This document shows, piece after piece, positions 8,835-16,599 of a DNA stretch of 43,616 nt (position 1 is the first letter of the stretch; each line of letters starts with the position of its first letter). A program made the position numbers and the translations under genes. This DNA is from CAVALG01 sp963630555 (lineage in GTDB: Bacteria > Bacillota > Clostridia > Oscillospirales > Acutalibacteraceae). The notes under the pieces are model-generated. The model saw nothing but the letters and a program-made list of their open reading frames with translations. It did not search any database and was not told where the DNA came from. The stretch lies in contig CAVGND010000013.1 in NCBI GenBank assembly GCA_963630555.1, forward strand, positions 1 to 43,616. Direction: 5' to 3'.

Positions 8835-10154
8835 ATGGTAAAAGTTGCAATGGTGTCGCTCGGATGCCCGAAAAATCAGATAGACGCCGAAATGATGCTG
8901 TATGAGTTGGAGCAAAAAGGCTTTGAAACGGTAACGGCTGAAGTCATCGCCGACGTTATTATCGTAAATACCTGCGGCTTTATTGAGGACGCAAAACGCG
9001 AGGCTATCGAAACCGTTTTAACCCTTGCCGAACTTAAAAAGCAGAACCTTAAAGCGCTTATCGTAACCGGCTGCCTTGCCGAGCGGTACGGCGCCGATAT
9101 AGCGGCTGAAATGCCCGAGGTCGACGCGGTCGTCGGCATCGGCGAAAACGGCAGAATTGCCGAAATAATCAACGAAACCCTTGCCGGAAAAGGCGGACTT
9201 TTTACCGGAAACAAGTACGATTTAAACATTGATATGCCGCGCGTCGTTTCAACCCCCAAATATACGGCATATGTAAAAATTGCCGAGGGGTGCGACAATT
9301 GCTGCACCTATTGCGCCATTCCGCTGATACGCGGAAGGTTCCGCTCCCGCAAAATCGAAAATATCCTTGCGGAGATTGCCGACCTTGCAAAAAACGGCAT
9401 CAAAGAGGTTATCCTTGTCGCACAGGATACAACAAGATACGGCGAGGATATCTACGGCACCTCAAAACTGCCCGAACTTATCCGCCGTGCGGCGCAAATT
9501 TCGGGAATTGAGTGGATACGCACGCTTTATACCTACCCCGAGCGGATAACCGACGAACTTATAAAAACCGTCGCCGAAGTTCCGCAGGCGGTCAAATATT
9601 TCGACATTCCGATTCAGCACTGCAACGGCGAAATTCTTAAACGAATGAATCGCACGGGCAACCGTGAAACGCTCACGGCACTTATGCGGAAACTGCGTAA
9701 AAATATCCCGGGCGTTACATTGCGTACCACCCTTATAACCGGCTTCCCCGGCGAAACCGAGGCGCAGTTTGAGGAACTTTGCGACTTCGTAAACGATGTA
9801 AAGTTTGACCGACTCGGCTGCTTTGCATATTCCGAGGAGGAGGGTACCGTCGCCGCAGGCTTTAAAGACCAAATCGAGCCGCAGCTCCGTGCCGATCGGG
9901 CAGAGATAATTATGAACGACCAACTCCGCATAGCGATAGAGAAAAACCGCGCCAAAATAGGTACGGTTCAGCGTGTGATGGTTGAAGGGCTTGACGGAAC
10001 GCTTAACTGCTACGCCGGCAGAACCGAAGCCGATGCGCCGGAAATTGACGGCAGGGTCTACTTTATGTCGCCCAAAAAGTTAAATCCGGGCACATTTTTA
10101 AATGTGGTAATTAACGACACGGTCGAGTACGACCTGTTGGGAGAAGAGGAATAA
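8835..10154 (+). CDS. rimO: ribosomal protein S12 methylthiotransferase RimO
   Basis: A 439-residue radical SAM enzyme that adds a methylthio group to the conserved Asp of ribosomal protein S12. The N-terminal MTTase domain holds cluster-ligand cysteines C11 (SLGCPKNQ), C47 (NTCGFI) and C80 (TGCLAERY). The radical SAM motif CxxxCxxC is C153/C157/C160. A TRAM domain ends the protein. The SLGCPKN start and the gene neighbourhood favour RimO over MiaB. It follows recX by 3 nt and precedes pgsA by 3 nt, so it is in the recA operon. Confidence 0.95.
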   Translation: MVKVAMVSLGCPKNQIDAEMMLYELEQKGFETVTAEVIADVIIVNTCGFIEDAKREAIETVLTLAELKKQNLKALIVTGCLAERYGADIAAEMPEVDAVVGIGENGRIAEIINETLAGKGGLFTGNKYDLNIDMPRVVSTPKYTAYVKIAEGCDNCCTYCAIPLIRGRFRSRKIENILAEIADLAKNGIKEVILVAQDTTRYGEDIYGTSKLPELIRRAAQISGIEWIRTLYTYPERITDELIKTVAEVPQAVKYFDIPIQHCNGEILKRMNRTGNRETLTALMRKLRKNIPGVTLRTTLITGFPGETEAQFEELCDFVNDVKFDRLGCFAYSEEEGTVAAGFKDQIEPQLRADRAEIIMNDQLRIAIEKNRAKIGTVQRVMVEGLDGTLNCYAGRTEADAPEIDGRVYFMSPKKLNPGTFLNVVINDTVEYDLLGEEE

Positions 10155-10157
10155 TTT

Positions 10158-10739
10158 ATGAATTTACCTAATAAACTTACCGTCGCAAGAATAATCGCAA
10201 CTCCGCTGTTTATGGCGGCGCTTGTCCTGGAATTTCCGTTCCATTACCTCGCCGCACTTGTGATTTTTTCCGCCGCGTCAATAACCGACCTGTTTGACGG
10301 AAAAATAGCGCGCTCCCGTGGGCTCGTTACCGATTTCGGTAAATTTTTAGACCCGCTGGCGGATAAAATGCTCACAACATCCGCATTTTTGGGCTTTATG
10401 GTAAAGGGTATCGGCTGGCAGACGGTCTGGGTAACGTTTATCATCCTGTTCCGTGAGTTCGCCGTGTCGTCACTGCGGCTTGTCGCCGTCAGCAGCGGCA
10501 ATAAGGTCATCGCCGCCAATATGTGGGGTAAATGCAAAACCGTTACCCAAATGGCAGGCATTGTCGTTGCGCTTGCGTCCTACGCCGTGCTTGAAGATTT
10601 CGCCGTCGGCGGCGCGGAACTTACCTGCGTTTTCGAAACCGTGATAAGCCTTCTGCTCTGGCTTTCGGCTGCCATGTGCATGGTTTCGGGCTTTATCTAT
10701 TTTTACGAGAGTCGCTCGCTCATCAATTCAAATAAATAA
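10158..10739 (+). CDS. pgsA: CDP-diacylglycerol--glycerol-3-phosphate 3-phosphatidyltransferase
   Basis: A 193-residue integral membrane enzyme making phosphatidylglycerol phosphate, the first committed step to phosphatidylglycerol. The CDP-alcohol phosphotransferase motif D-x2-DG-x2-AR-x8-G-x3-D-x3-D is intact (D44, D47, G48, A51, R52, G61, D65, D69). Several hydrophobic helices (about 15-45, 75-115, 125-145, 160-185) match the family, and the length is typical. It is the last gene of the recA-recX-rimO-pgsA set; the next clear terminator-like hairpin is at 10897. Confidence 0.95.
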   Translation: MNLPNKLTVARIIATPLFMAALVLEFPFHYLAALVIFSAASITDLFDGKIARSRGLVTDFGKFLDPLADKMLTTSAFLGFMVKGIGWQTVWVTFIILFREFAVSSLRLVAVSSGNKVIAANMWGKCKTVTQMAGIVVALASYAVLEDFAVGGAELTCVFETVISLLLWLSAAMCMVSGFIYFYESRSLINSNK

Positions 10740-10819
10740 TAAGCCGAATAATAACGGGCAGAACAACGTACCTGATAATAATAGGGCACACCGCAGGCGC
10801 CGAATGCCGTTTCGGATGT

Positions 10820-11215
10820 TAGTGGTCAGTGATTAGATATCAGATATTAGTTATTAAATTTTAGTTATTAGTTGTTAGTGATTAGATGTTAGATGGAAAC
10901 ACCGTCAGCCTGCCGGCTGACGGTGTTTTTCAACCCCTCACCTCTACTTGTACGCTGACGGTACGCACAACCCCTTGCCTCCCGTTCTAGACGTTAGACA
11001 TTAGACTGTAGATGTTAGATGTGGTGTACTAGACATTAGACTGTAGATGTGATAGGCGGTAGTTTGAGCGTTGACGGCGTTTTGACCGCTGACGGTACGC
11101 ACAACCCCTTGCCTCCCTCTGACGAGGGAGGTGGGTTTTGACCGTAGGTCAAAACTCGGAGGGAGAGATAACTAAGGCTAACAGTAACCACCGACCGAGG
11201 GAGAAATACCGCAAA
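10820..11215. repeat. repeat cluster 4: TTAG heptads, terminator hairpin, then A-B-C
   Basis: The 584-nt gap between pgsA and the convergent GHL10-like gene. 10820-10896 is a variant heptad tract (TTAGTTA, TTAGTTG, TTAGTGA, TTAGATG) leading into the ACCGTCA hairpin annotated separately. Standard A-B units follow (about 10988-11100). Module C is at 11110-11166 with hairpin II TTTTGACC-GTA-GGTCAAAA (11136-11154), then AACTAAGGCTAAC, which recurs in cluster 6 and, inverted, twice in cluster 7. 11216-11323 shows nothing I recognise. Confidence 0.8.
10897..10930 (+). terminator. Rho-independent terminator after the recA-pgsA operon
   Basis: A perfect 14-bp stem (AAACACCGTCAGCC / GGCTGACGGTGTTT) with TGCC loop ends in a T run. 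It lies at the end of a heptad tract, and its stem contains the ACCGTCAG/CTGACGGT sequence of module B, so it may have been built from repeat material. Confidence 0.85.
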
Positions 11216-11323
11216 CCGACGGTAATCCGAACGCTTTATATATCAAAGTCGTGAAGTTATCGCCTGCCCGAATCGCCCCCAAAGCCTGAACTCCGCCGCC
11301 TGCGCTGCTTCGGTTTGGGCGGT

Positions 11324-12580
11324 TTAATCCGCCCCGTCGGAAAAATATTTTTGCAATTCCGCAAGGTTTTGCCTGTTTATGCCGTCCGCTTTAAACAGTC
11401 CGGAATACGAATATATAATTACGCCGTCGGCACGGGTTTCGGCTTCGGCAGCCTGCTTTTTAAGTATATCGCCGCTCACCTGCCATTCGTTGCTTGCGGC
11501 GTCTTCTGAACCGAGTTTATACGCCGCCAACCCTATATACAACGCGACCGAGGGGTGCCGCTTAAGTTCCGTCCAATCATCAAGAAGGGACGAAAACCTG
11601 AATTTTTCGGTAGGGTAACCGTACCCGAAATAGAGTTGCGGCGCTATATAATCGGCGTATCCGCTGCAGGAAGCCCAGCGGCGGATATCGGCGTACTGCT
11701 CGGTATAATTTTTGTCGCTGCCGTCCTTTGAAATATGGGCGGACGGACTTACGCCGAATACGGTGTTGTTTTTTGAATGCGCCGCCCTATAAAGTGAGCA
11801 GACAAGGGCGTCAACCTGCACCCGCCGCCAATCGCCAAGGGATAGCGGCGTTTTTACCGACGCGGCGTAGGCACCGTATTCGGCTTCGTCAAACCACGGG
11901 TCGCCGGTGGGGTAGAAATAGTCGTCAATATGCAGGCCGTCAATATTATAATTATCAATTATCTCGTGCGCACCGCTGCATACGAGGCGCTGAATTTCCG
12001 GCGACGAGGGATTGAACCATACGGCGATTTTTCCGTCCGATGACGGCAGTTTTTTAACCAGGTTATCGTTTGCGGGGTCGTCGTCTGTCAGGTAAATGCG
12101 TGCCGGATTGTTTTCGGCAAGGTCGTTTACCGAATCAACCGATGAGGCGGCGCGGTAGGGGTTTATCCAGGCGTGAAATTTCATTTTTTTGCTATGTGCG
12201 TAACCGACCATAAATTCAAGCGGGTCAAATCCCGGGTCTTTACCCTGTTCGCCCGAAATAAAGGCTGCAAAAGGAAATATTTTTGACGGATAGGCTGCGT
12301 CGGCGTTTGCACGAACCTGAACAAACAGGTCGGTTATCCCTATCCCCGAGAGGTTGTCGAACATTTTGCGGACGTTGGATTTAAACCCCGTTTCGGTTTT
12401 ATCGTGGTTGCCGAGTTCTATGTACGATATCCACGCACCGCGGACGGTTTCGGAGTCGCCGTTTGCACCTTCCGAAGAATTTGCGGGCGGGGCGGCAGGG
12501 CTGCTTCCGTGTCCCGTGCCGCAGGCGCACGCCGCAAGCATTAACGAGAGCAGGACGGCTGTTATTTTAAGCATATTCAT
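11324..12580 (-). CDS. GHL10 (DUF187) family glycosidase-like lipoprotein
   Basis: A 418-residue predicted surface lipoprotein. The signal peptide has a lipobox around LAAC (Cys18), followed by a Ser/Ala/Pro linker to about 45. From RGAWISYIEL (about 48) it matches the GHL10 family, TIM-barrel proteins related to glycoside hydrolases; HAWINPYRA, DGLHIDDYFYPTG, FGVSPSAHIS and YADYIAPQLYFGY are typical segments. HIDDYFYP probably carries active-site acids. Family members are thought to act on cell-wall or other extracellular glycans, but substrate is unknown. ATG at 12580 has SD GGGGGAA. It is followed downstream by repeat cluster 4. Confidence 0.88.
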   Translation of the reverse strand: MNMLKITAVLLSLMLAACACGTGHGSSPAAPPANSSEGANGDSETVRGAWISYIELGNHDKTETGFKSNVRKMFDNLSGIGITDLFVQVRANADAAYPSKIFPFAAFISGEQGKDPGFDPLEFMVGYAHSKKMKFHAWINPYRAASSVDSVNDLAENNPARIYLTDDDPANDNLVKKLPSSDGKIAVWFNPSSPEIQRLVCSGAHEIIDNYNIDGLHIDDYFYPTGDPWFDEAEYGAYAASVKTPLSLGDWRRVQVDALVCSLYRAAHSKNNTVFGVSPSAHISKDGSDKNYTEQYADIRRWASCSGYADYIAPQLYFGYGYPTEKFRFSSLLDDWTELKRHPSVALYIGLAAYKLGSEDAASNEWQVSGDILKKQAAEAETRADGVIIYSYSGLFKADGINRQNLAELQKYFSDGAD

Positions 12581-12624
12581 AATTATTCCCCCTTGTCACA
12601 TTGTATGTTTGCGGCGGAGAGGGT

Positions 12625-12695
12625 AGACTTACGGCACGCACAACCCCTTTTGCCCCCTCGTCAGGTAAAGCGGGGAGGCGGTGCCGCATTTATCC
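12625..12695. repeat. degraded remnant of the repeat family
   Basis: GACTTACGGCACGCACAACC, CCCCCTCGTCAGG and GGGGAGGCGGTGCCGC recall modules B and C, but the heptad array and hairpin II are absent. It lies upstream of the GHL10-like gene. Confidence 0.45.
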
Positions 12696-12706
12696 GTAAA
12701 AGCTGA

Positions 12707-12736
12707 AAGCGGAATGACATGACTGTCATTCCGCTT
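12707..12736 (-). terminator. terminator hairpin downstream of trmL
   Basis: A perfect 13-bp stem (AAGCGGAATGACA / TGTCATTCCGCTT) with TGAC loop lies 18 nt beyond the trmL stop on the minus strand. The 3' side on that strand is moderately T-rich (TTCAGCTTTTA). A T run follows on neither strand perfectly, so the efficiency is uncertain. Confidence 0.65.
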
Positions 12737-12754
12737 AAAAAATTGTGATATAAA

Positions 12755-13252
12755 TTACAGAAGATTTCCGGAAAATTTGCCGTAGTTTTGCAAAGCCGGG
12801 TAATCCCACTGCCGCAAGACCTCGTAAATTCCGGCACAGACGGTATTTGAAAGATTAAGGCTGCGCGCGTCCGAAATCATCGGCAATCGGACGCAGGTGT
12901 CAAGATTTTGCCGTAAAAGTTCTTCGGGCAATCCCTTTGTTTCCTTGCCGAAAACCAAAAAGCAGTTATCGGGGTAATCAACCTCCGTGTATGTATGGGG
13001 CGCCTTTGTGGTAAAGAAAAAGAAGTTTCCGCCCCTGTTTTTTTCGGCAAAATCGGCGTAGTCTTTGTAATAGGTAATATCAAGCAGGTGCCAGTAATCA
13101 AGCCCTGCGCGTTTCAACTTTTTATCGTCGATTTTAAAGCCCATGGGTTCCACAATGTGCAGCCTCGCGCCGGTTGCGGCGCAGGAACGCGCGATATTGC
13201 CCGTGTTTTGCGGTATTTCCGGCTCAACAAGGACAACGTTAAGAGTTGCCAT
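12755..13252 (-). CDS. trmL: tRNA (cytidine(34)-2'-O)-methyltransferase TrmL
   Basis: A 165-residue SPOUT (trefoil-knot) methyltransferase that 2'-O-methylates the wobble base of tRNA-Leu isoacceptors. It begins LNVVLVEPEIPQNTGNIAR, typical of TrmL, and carries FGKETKGLP and the knot segment LPMISDARSLNLSN. ATG at 13252 is preferred; an in-frame GTG at 13261 is possible. Either start lies inside the end of the upstream oadG-like gene (stop at 13239), so translation is probably coupled to that membrane-pump operon, an unexpected partner for a tRNA enzyme. Confidence 0.93.
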   Translation of the reverse strand: MATLNVVLVEPEIPQNTGNIARSCAATGARLHIVEPMGFKIDDKKLKRAGLDYWHLLDITYYKDYADFAEKNRGGNFFFFTTKAPHTYTEVDYPDNCFLVFGKETKGLPEELLRQNLDTCVRLPMISDARSLNLSNTVCAGIYEVLRQWDYPALQNYGKFSGNLL

Positions 13253-13394
13253 TACCGTCACTGCCCTTTCGGCTGCCGCACTTGTTAAGCAGCGTTACCA
13301 CGCAGATTATTATTATGGTAACAATAAATATTCCCGCCATACCGAGGCCCATAACTTTAAGCGCATTTAAAAATGCCGATATTGAAATATTCAT
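13239..13394 (-). CDS. short OadG-like membrane protein (51 aa)
   Basis: A 51-residue single-span membrane protein: polar start MNISISAFLNALKVMG, one hydrophobic helix (about 16-36), then a basic tail rich in Gly/Asn/Lys. The placement 6 nt after oadB and the LKVMGLGMAGIF pattern match the N-terminal membrane segment of OadG, the small gamma subunit of sodium-translocating decarboxylases. OadG is usually longer with a Pro-rich, zinc-binding tail; that tail is missing. SD GGGGTGA lies upstream. The 3' end overlaps trmL by 14 nt. Too short to prove homology by eye. Confidence 0.7.
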   Translation of the reverse strand: MNISISAFLNALKVMGLGMAGIFIVTIIIICVVTLLNKCGSRKGSDGNGNS

Positions 13395-13400
13395 AATCGA

Positions 13401-14519
13401 TCACCCCAAATAAGAGAATAGGTTTAAGATAAGTCCGCCCGCAATAACCGAAGCGATCTGACCCGAAACATTTACGCCGACGGCGTGCATAAGCAGGAAG
13501 TTCTGATTATCCTCCGCCTGGCCCATTTTATGAACAACCCTTGCCGACATCGGGAAGGCGGAAATTCCCGCCGCACCTATCATCGGGTTGATTTTGTTTT
13601 TTGCAAAAAGATTGATGACTTTCGCTACCATAACTCCGCCGACGGTATCAAAAACAAAGGCGAAAAGACCAAGCCCCAGTATCATAAGCGTTTTGGGGTT
13701 AAGGAATGCAGCCGCGGTCATTTTAGCCGCCACGGTTATGCCGAGCAGGAGGGTTATAAGGTTGGCAAGCACCTTTTGGGCGGTTTCCGACAGGCTGTCA
13801 AGTACGCCGCATTCCCTTATAAGGTTGCCGAACATCAAAAATCCGATAAGGGCGACCGCCTTCGGCGCAAACAGTCCGGTTATAACGGTAACAACAACGG
13901 GGAAAAGTATGCGTACTGTTTTTGAAACGTTATCTTTGGCGTAAGGCATACGGATAAGACGCTCTTTTTTGCTTGTTATAAGTTTGATTACGGGCGGCTG
14001 AATTATCGGGACAAGCGCCATATACGAATACGCCGCAACAATTATTGCCGGCAGGTAATCCGAGTGCAGATAGTTCGCAACAAATATTGAAGTCGGGCCG
14101 TCGGCTGCGCCGATTATGGCGATGGACGCGGCGTCCTTCGGGGCGAACCCGAACAGCGAAGCGAGAACAAGCGTGAAAAATATGCCGAACTGCGCCGCCG
14201 CACCGAAAATCATAAGTTTCGGGTTTGAAAGCAACGGGCCGAAATCTATCATCGCGCCGATACCTATAAATAAAAGCAGCGGGAAAAGTTCGTTTGCGAT
14301 GCCGCTGCCGAACAGGATATCAAGCACACCCTCCTCTTTTCCCTGCGTTATTGCGCCCGAAAGCGGCAGGTTGACGAGTATCGCGCCGAAGCCCATCGGC
14401 AGCAGAAGCGACGGCTCCATATCCTTTTTTATTGCCAGAAAAATCAGCAAAGCGCCTATAAGCCACATTATCGGCTGGCGCCAATCAAGGTTGGCAAAGT
14501 TTTCAAACAAAGCTTGCAT
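13401..14519 (-). CDS. sodium ion-translocating decarboxylase subunit beta (OadB family)
   Basis: A 372-residue polytopic membrane protein of the OadB/GcdB/MmdB family, the Na+-translocating subunit of oxaloacetate, glutaconyl-CoA or methylmalonyl-CoA decarboxylases. The hallmark IIGAADGPTSIFVANYL, with the family's functional Asp, is present, as are GIGAMIDFGPLL, GAAGISAFPMSARV and HAVGVNVSGQIASV. ATG at 14519 is chosen over the upstream in-frame start because AAAGGA precedes it at good spacing. A carboxyltransferase alpha subunit and a biotin carrier are not encoded nearby. A riboswitch-like leader and a strong promoter lie upstream. Confidence 0.93.
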   Translation of the reverse strand: MQALFENFANLDWRQPIMWLIGALLIFLAIKKDMEPSLLLPMGFGAILVNLPLSGAITQGKEEGVLDILFGSGIANELFPLLLFIGIGAMIDFGPLLSNPKLMIFGAAAQFGIFFTLVLASLFGFAPKDAASIAIIGAADGPTSIFVANYLHSDYLPAIIVAAYSYMALVPIIQPPVIKLITSKKERLIRMPYAKDNVSKTVRILFPVVVTVITGLFAPKAVALIGFLMFGNLIRECGVLDSLSETAQKVLANLITLLLGITVAAKMTAAAFLNPKTLMILGLGLFAFVFDTVGGVMVAKVINLFAKNKINPMIGAAGISAFPMSARVVHKMGQAEDNQNFLLMHAVGVNVSGQIASVIAGGLILNLFSYLG

Positions 14520-14548
14520 TTTATCACATTCCTTTACGACGGGAGAGC

Positions 14549-14700
14549 AAAAAAATAAACCTTTACCGCGCGGCAAATTCAACCGTGCAGTAAAAGTCTC
14601 GTTTAAACCGCAAAAAAGCAGCCCATTGTTTTCCGGGCGTTATAAACACCGTGATTGACGAAAAACAAAACGGCAAAGCCGCCAACTACTCCCCTTTACA
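14549..14700 (-). promoter_or_regulatory. candidate yybP-ykoY (Mn2+) riboswitch with terminator platform
   Basis: Read on the minus strand from 14699, the leader starts GTAAAG-GGGAGTAG, contains CGTCAATCACGG and a GCCC/GGGC stem, and closes with AAACGAGAC-CTTTTAC-type sequence ending at 14590. These are the landmarks I know for the yybP-ykoY aptamer: AAAGGGGAGUAG after the 5' strand of P1, a CGUCA loop, and AACGAGAC before its 3' strand. The aptamer begins about 5 nt after the predicted transcription start. The 3' P1 strand (14590-14596) can instead form a 14-bp stem with 14560-14573 (one mismatch), followed by TTTATTTTTTT (14559-14549): a terminator. Ligand binding would thus switch expression on. 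Confidence 0.8.
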
Positions 14701-14710
14701 TTACCGTTTT

Positions 14711-14739
14711 ATTATATTACTGTTTCAGGGGTTTGTCAA
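14711..14739 (-). promoter_or_regulatory. strong sigma-70 type promoter for the oadB operon
   Basis: On the minus strand, TTGACA (14739-14734), a 17-nt spacer and TATAAT (14716-14711) match consensus exactly. The predicted start near 14704 puts the riboswitch-like aptamer at the very 5' end of the transcript. Confidence 0.9.
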
Positions 14740-14758
14740 CGCTAAAATAAAAAAATGC

Positions 14759-14819
14759 GTGAATTCCCACACTAAATTCCGCTTCAAATTTCACTGTGGA
14801 ATTTACTTTGGGAATTCAC
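14759..14819. other. long imperfect inverted repeat between divergent promoters
   Basis: Two 22-nt arms match at 20 of 22 positions: 14759-14780 (GTGAATTCCCA, then TAAATTCC) and 14798-14819 (GGAATTTA, then TGGGAATTCAC), with a 17-nt loop. It lies between the oadB promoter (minus) and the tRNA-Val promoter (plus), outside both predicted transcripts, so it is more likely a DNA operator or small palindromic element than an RNA structure. Confidence 0.7.
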
Positions 14820-14855
14820 TAATGAAAAAATGCGCCGTCCGCCCGAAAAAAGCAG

Positions 14856-14884
14856 TTGAAATATCGGAACGGGTGTGGTATTAT
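14856..14884 (+). promoter_or_regulatory. promoter for tRNA-Val
   Basis: TTGAAA (14856-14861), a 17-nt spacer and TATTAT (14879-14884) lie about 44 nt upstream of the tRNA. An overlapping TATAAT at 14882 would give a 20-nt spacer. Confidence 0.65.
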
Positions 14885-14927
14885 AATAAAGCGGATGTGA
14901 ATTCGCGTTCCGCTTTTAATTTTGTAT

Positions 14928-15004
14928 GAAGGCATAGCTCAGTTGGTTAGAGTACCTGCTTGACATGCAGGGGGTCGGTGGTTCAAGTCCACTTGTCTTC
15001 ACCA
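14928..15004 (+). tRNA. tRNA-Val (anticodon GAC)
   Basis: A complete cloverleaf. The acceptor is GAAGGCA / TGTCTTC with one G-U pair; the D arm GCTC/GAGT; the anticodon arm CCTGC-TTGACAT-GCAGG with anticodon GAC (valine, codons GUC/GUU); the variable loop GGGTC; and the T arm GGTGG-TTCAAGT-CCACT. The discriminator is A and CCA is encoded. It has its own promoter and a terminator directly after it, so it is a single-gene transcript. Confidence 0.97.
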
Positions 15005-15037
15005 AAAACGGCAAACCTTGAGGGGTTTGCCGTTTTT
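15004..15037 (+). terminator. Rho-independent terminator of tRNA-Val
   Basis: The stem AACGGCAAACC / GGTTTGCCGTT with a short TTGAGG loop is followed by a T run, starting at the last base of the tRNA CCA end. Confidence 0.9.
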
Positions 15038-15084
15038 ATTGGTGATTTTTTTGTTGATTTTTTTGCCTTGCTTTGAATTTCAGA

Positions 15085-15216
15085 CGCCTGATTTCGAATG
15101 CCTGATTTCGGATGCGGTACTTACCGTCAGCGGTCAGATGCAGGCAAGGGTTTGAAAACCACAGCCAATTTTCCGTCAGGTGGAAGCAAGGGGGTTTGAG
15201 AACCGCCGTCGGTCTA
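15085..15216. repeat. partial repeat-family element at the 3' end of the minus-strand lipoprotein gene
   Basis: CCTGATTTCGAATG and CCTGATTTCGGATG form a tandem 14-mer pair (15089-15116). TACTTACCGTCAGCGGTCAG, AGGCAAGGGTTTGAAAACC and TTTGAGAACCGCCGTCGGTC are inverted module B segments. Read on the minus strand, the lipoprotein stop TAG (15216-15214) continues as TAGACCG and then B-like sequence, the same junction seen at 2791, 34212 and 36415. Confidence 0.65.
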
Positions 15217-16548
15217 CCGTTTCCAGCAGATTTTAAATCCGTTTGCGCCCCTGACGCCGGAAACGTAGATGTCCGCCCTCGGGTCTTCTGCCAAAAGCGG
15301 CGCAACGCACTCCGGAAAATTGATTTCGTCGGCAATCGTTTCCACCGAAAAGCGATAGCCGGAATTTTCGTCAAAAATAAATTCGCAGGAAGTTTCGCCC
15401 TTTTTATACGCCGCCAGAACCTGTTTCCCGATAATCTCCGACCCTTTGCCCGAAGCGGCTATGCTGCGGCCGGCAAGCGACAGGCAGTTGTATTCCCGAC
15501 TGCCGCAGGCGGGCAATTTATAATTGAAACCGCCCGAATATTCGCTGTCGCTTATATCGGTTTTTTGAAAATCCTTATCTTTAACATAGGCGGAGGAAAT
15601 ATCATTATCGGTGATGTTGACAAAGCAGTAATTCATACTGTCGCCCGTGTCGGCTGAAGTCGGGTCAACATAATACCAATGGCTGCCCAATTTAACGATA
15701 TTCCACATATGCCCCGTCCCGTTCATTTTACCGCTGACCAATCCGTTTTGAATGCCGAGGCGGTTAAGCAGAAGGGAAAAGGCACGCGCATATCCTTCGC
15801 ATACGGCGGAAGCGGTCATTCCGTCGGCGCCGTTTTTATGTTTAACAAGCGCGCCGTAGGCTGTGTAAGCCTGCTCATATCCGTTGGGTGAGCCTGCGGC
15901 GGCAGCGGCTTTATAATAGGTTACTCGCGGCAGCATCCAGTTAAGCGCAGCCAATTCTTTTTCATAATCTCCGCTTTCGGAGGCGGCGGCAGCGTCAAAC
16001 TCGGCAAGCGCCGCCGAGAGCTGCGCGCTTTTTTGGCGGACTTCTTCCGCTGTGCAGTTGTATCCGGGGTAGATATAAAACCTGCCGTCGGAATGCCCCC
16101 ATGAAAAGTTTCCGTCAAGCCAGAAATACTCGGGATAATCGTTTTTTACGGCGGTATAGCACAAAACAAGGTCGGCAAATGAGGTCACGCCGCTGAGTTC
16201 TATTTTACCGTCGGCACGGTTTGCGGCCGCGCGCAATATTTCGGAATACGGCGCCGCAAGTTCGCTGCCGATACGGGAAGCATAATACCGATTCCCCGTC
16301 TGTTGGGACGGCTGGGCCGCTTTGCCCGAAGAAGAACGGCTGCTCGAATAGGACTGACCGCCGAAGGATGACGGCGAATCGCTAACCACGGATGAATCGG
16401 GATATTCGTAACTTTCATCTATGTAAATCACGCCGGAATCCTCGCCGCCGTGTATCTTGAAAACGCTTGTAACGCTTTTAAAGGGCGAGCAGCCGGCAAG
16501 GCACAGGACGGCAACGGCACACAGCGCCGCCGCTATTCTTTTTTTCAT
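15214..16548 (-). CDS. lipoprotein with transglutaminase-like domain
   Basis: A 444-residue predicted lipoprotein. The signal peptide ends with lipobox LAGC (Cys about 20), and a Ser/Tyr-rich linker (about 45-90) resembles an extracellular tether. The C-terminal half is a transglutaminase-core/cysteine protease fold with a recognisable triad: Cys in SAVCEGYARAF, His in GTGHMWNIV and Asp in YYVDPTS. Such domains act as peptidases or amidases on the cell surface; substrate unknown. ATG at 16548 has AAGGAG 8 nt upstream; a GTG at 16557 is a weaker alternative. It is 51 nt downstream of the LCP-like gene, probably co-transcribed. The stop TAG coincides with a repeat heptad. Confidence 0.85.
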   Translation of the reverse strand: MKKRIAAALCAVAVLCLAGCSPFKSVTSVFKIHGGEDSGVIYIDESYEYPDSSVVSDSPSSFGGQSYSSSRSSSGKAAQPSQQTGNRYYASRIGSELAAPYSEILRAAANRADGKIELSGVTSFADLVLCYTAVKNDYPEYFWLDGNFSWGHSDGRFYIYPGYNCTAEEVRQKSAQLSAALAEFDAAAASESGDYEKELAALNWMLPRVTYYKAAAAAGSPNGYEQAYTAYGALVKHKNGADGMTASAVCEGYARAFSLLLNRLGIQNGLVSGKMNGTGHMWNIVKLGSHWYYVDPTSADTGDSMNYCFVNITDNDISSAYVKDKDFQKTDISDSEYSGGFNYKLPACGSREYNCLSLAGRSIAASGKGSEIIGKQVLAAYKKGETSCEFIFDENSGYRFSVETIADEINFPECVAPLLAEDPRADIYVSGVRGANGFKICWKR

Positions 16549-16599
16549 ACTGCTCACTCCTTTTTTAATTTTAATATTTTAATCGCCTTTTGCCTGCGT

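Noticed and set aside
11216..11323. Terminator for the GHL10-like gene
   Set aside because: GC-rich inverted segments exist, but none has a clean stem followed by a T run on the minus strand.
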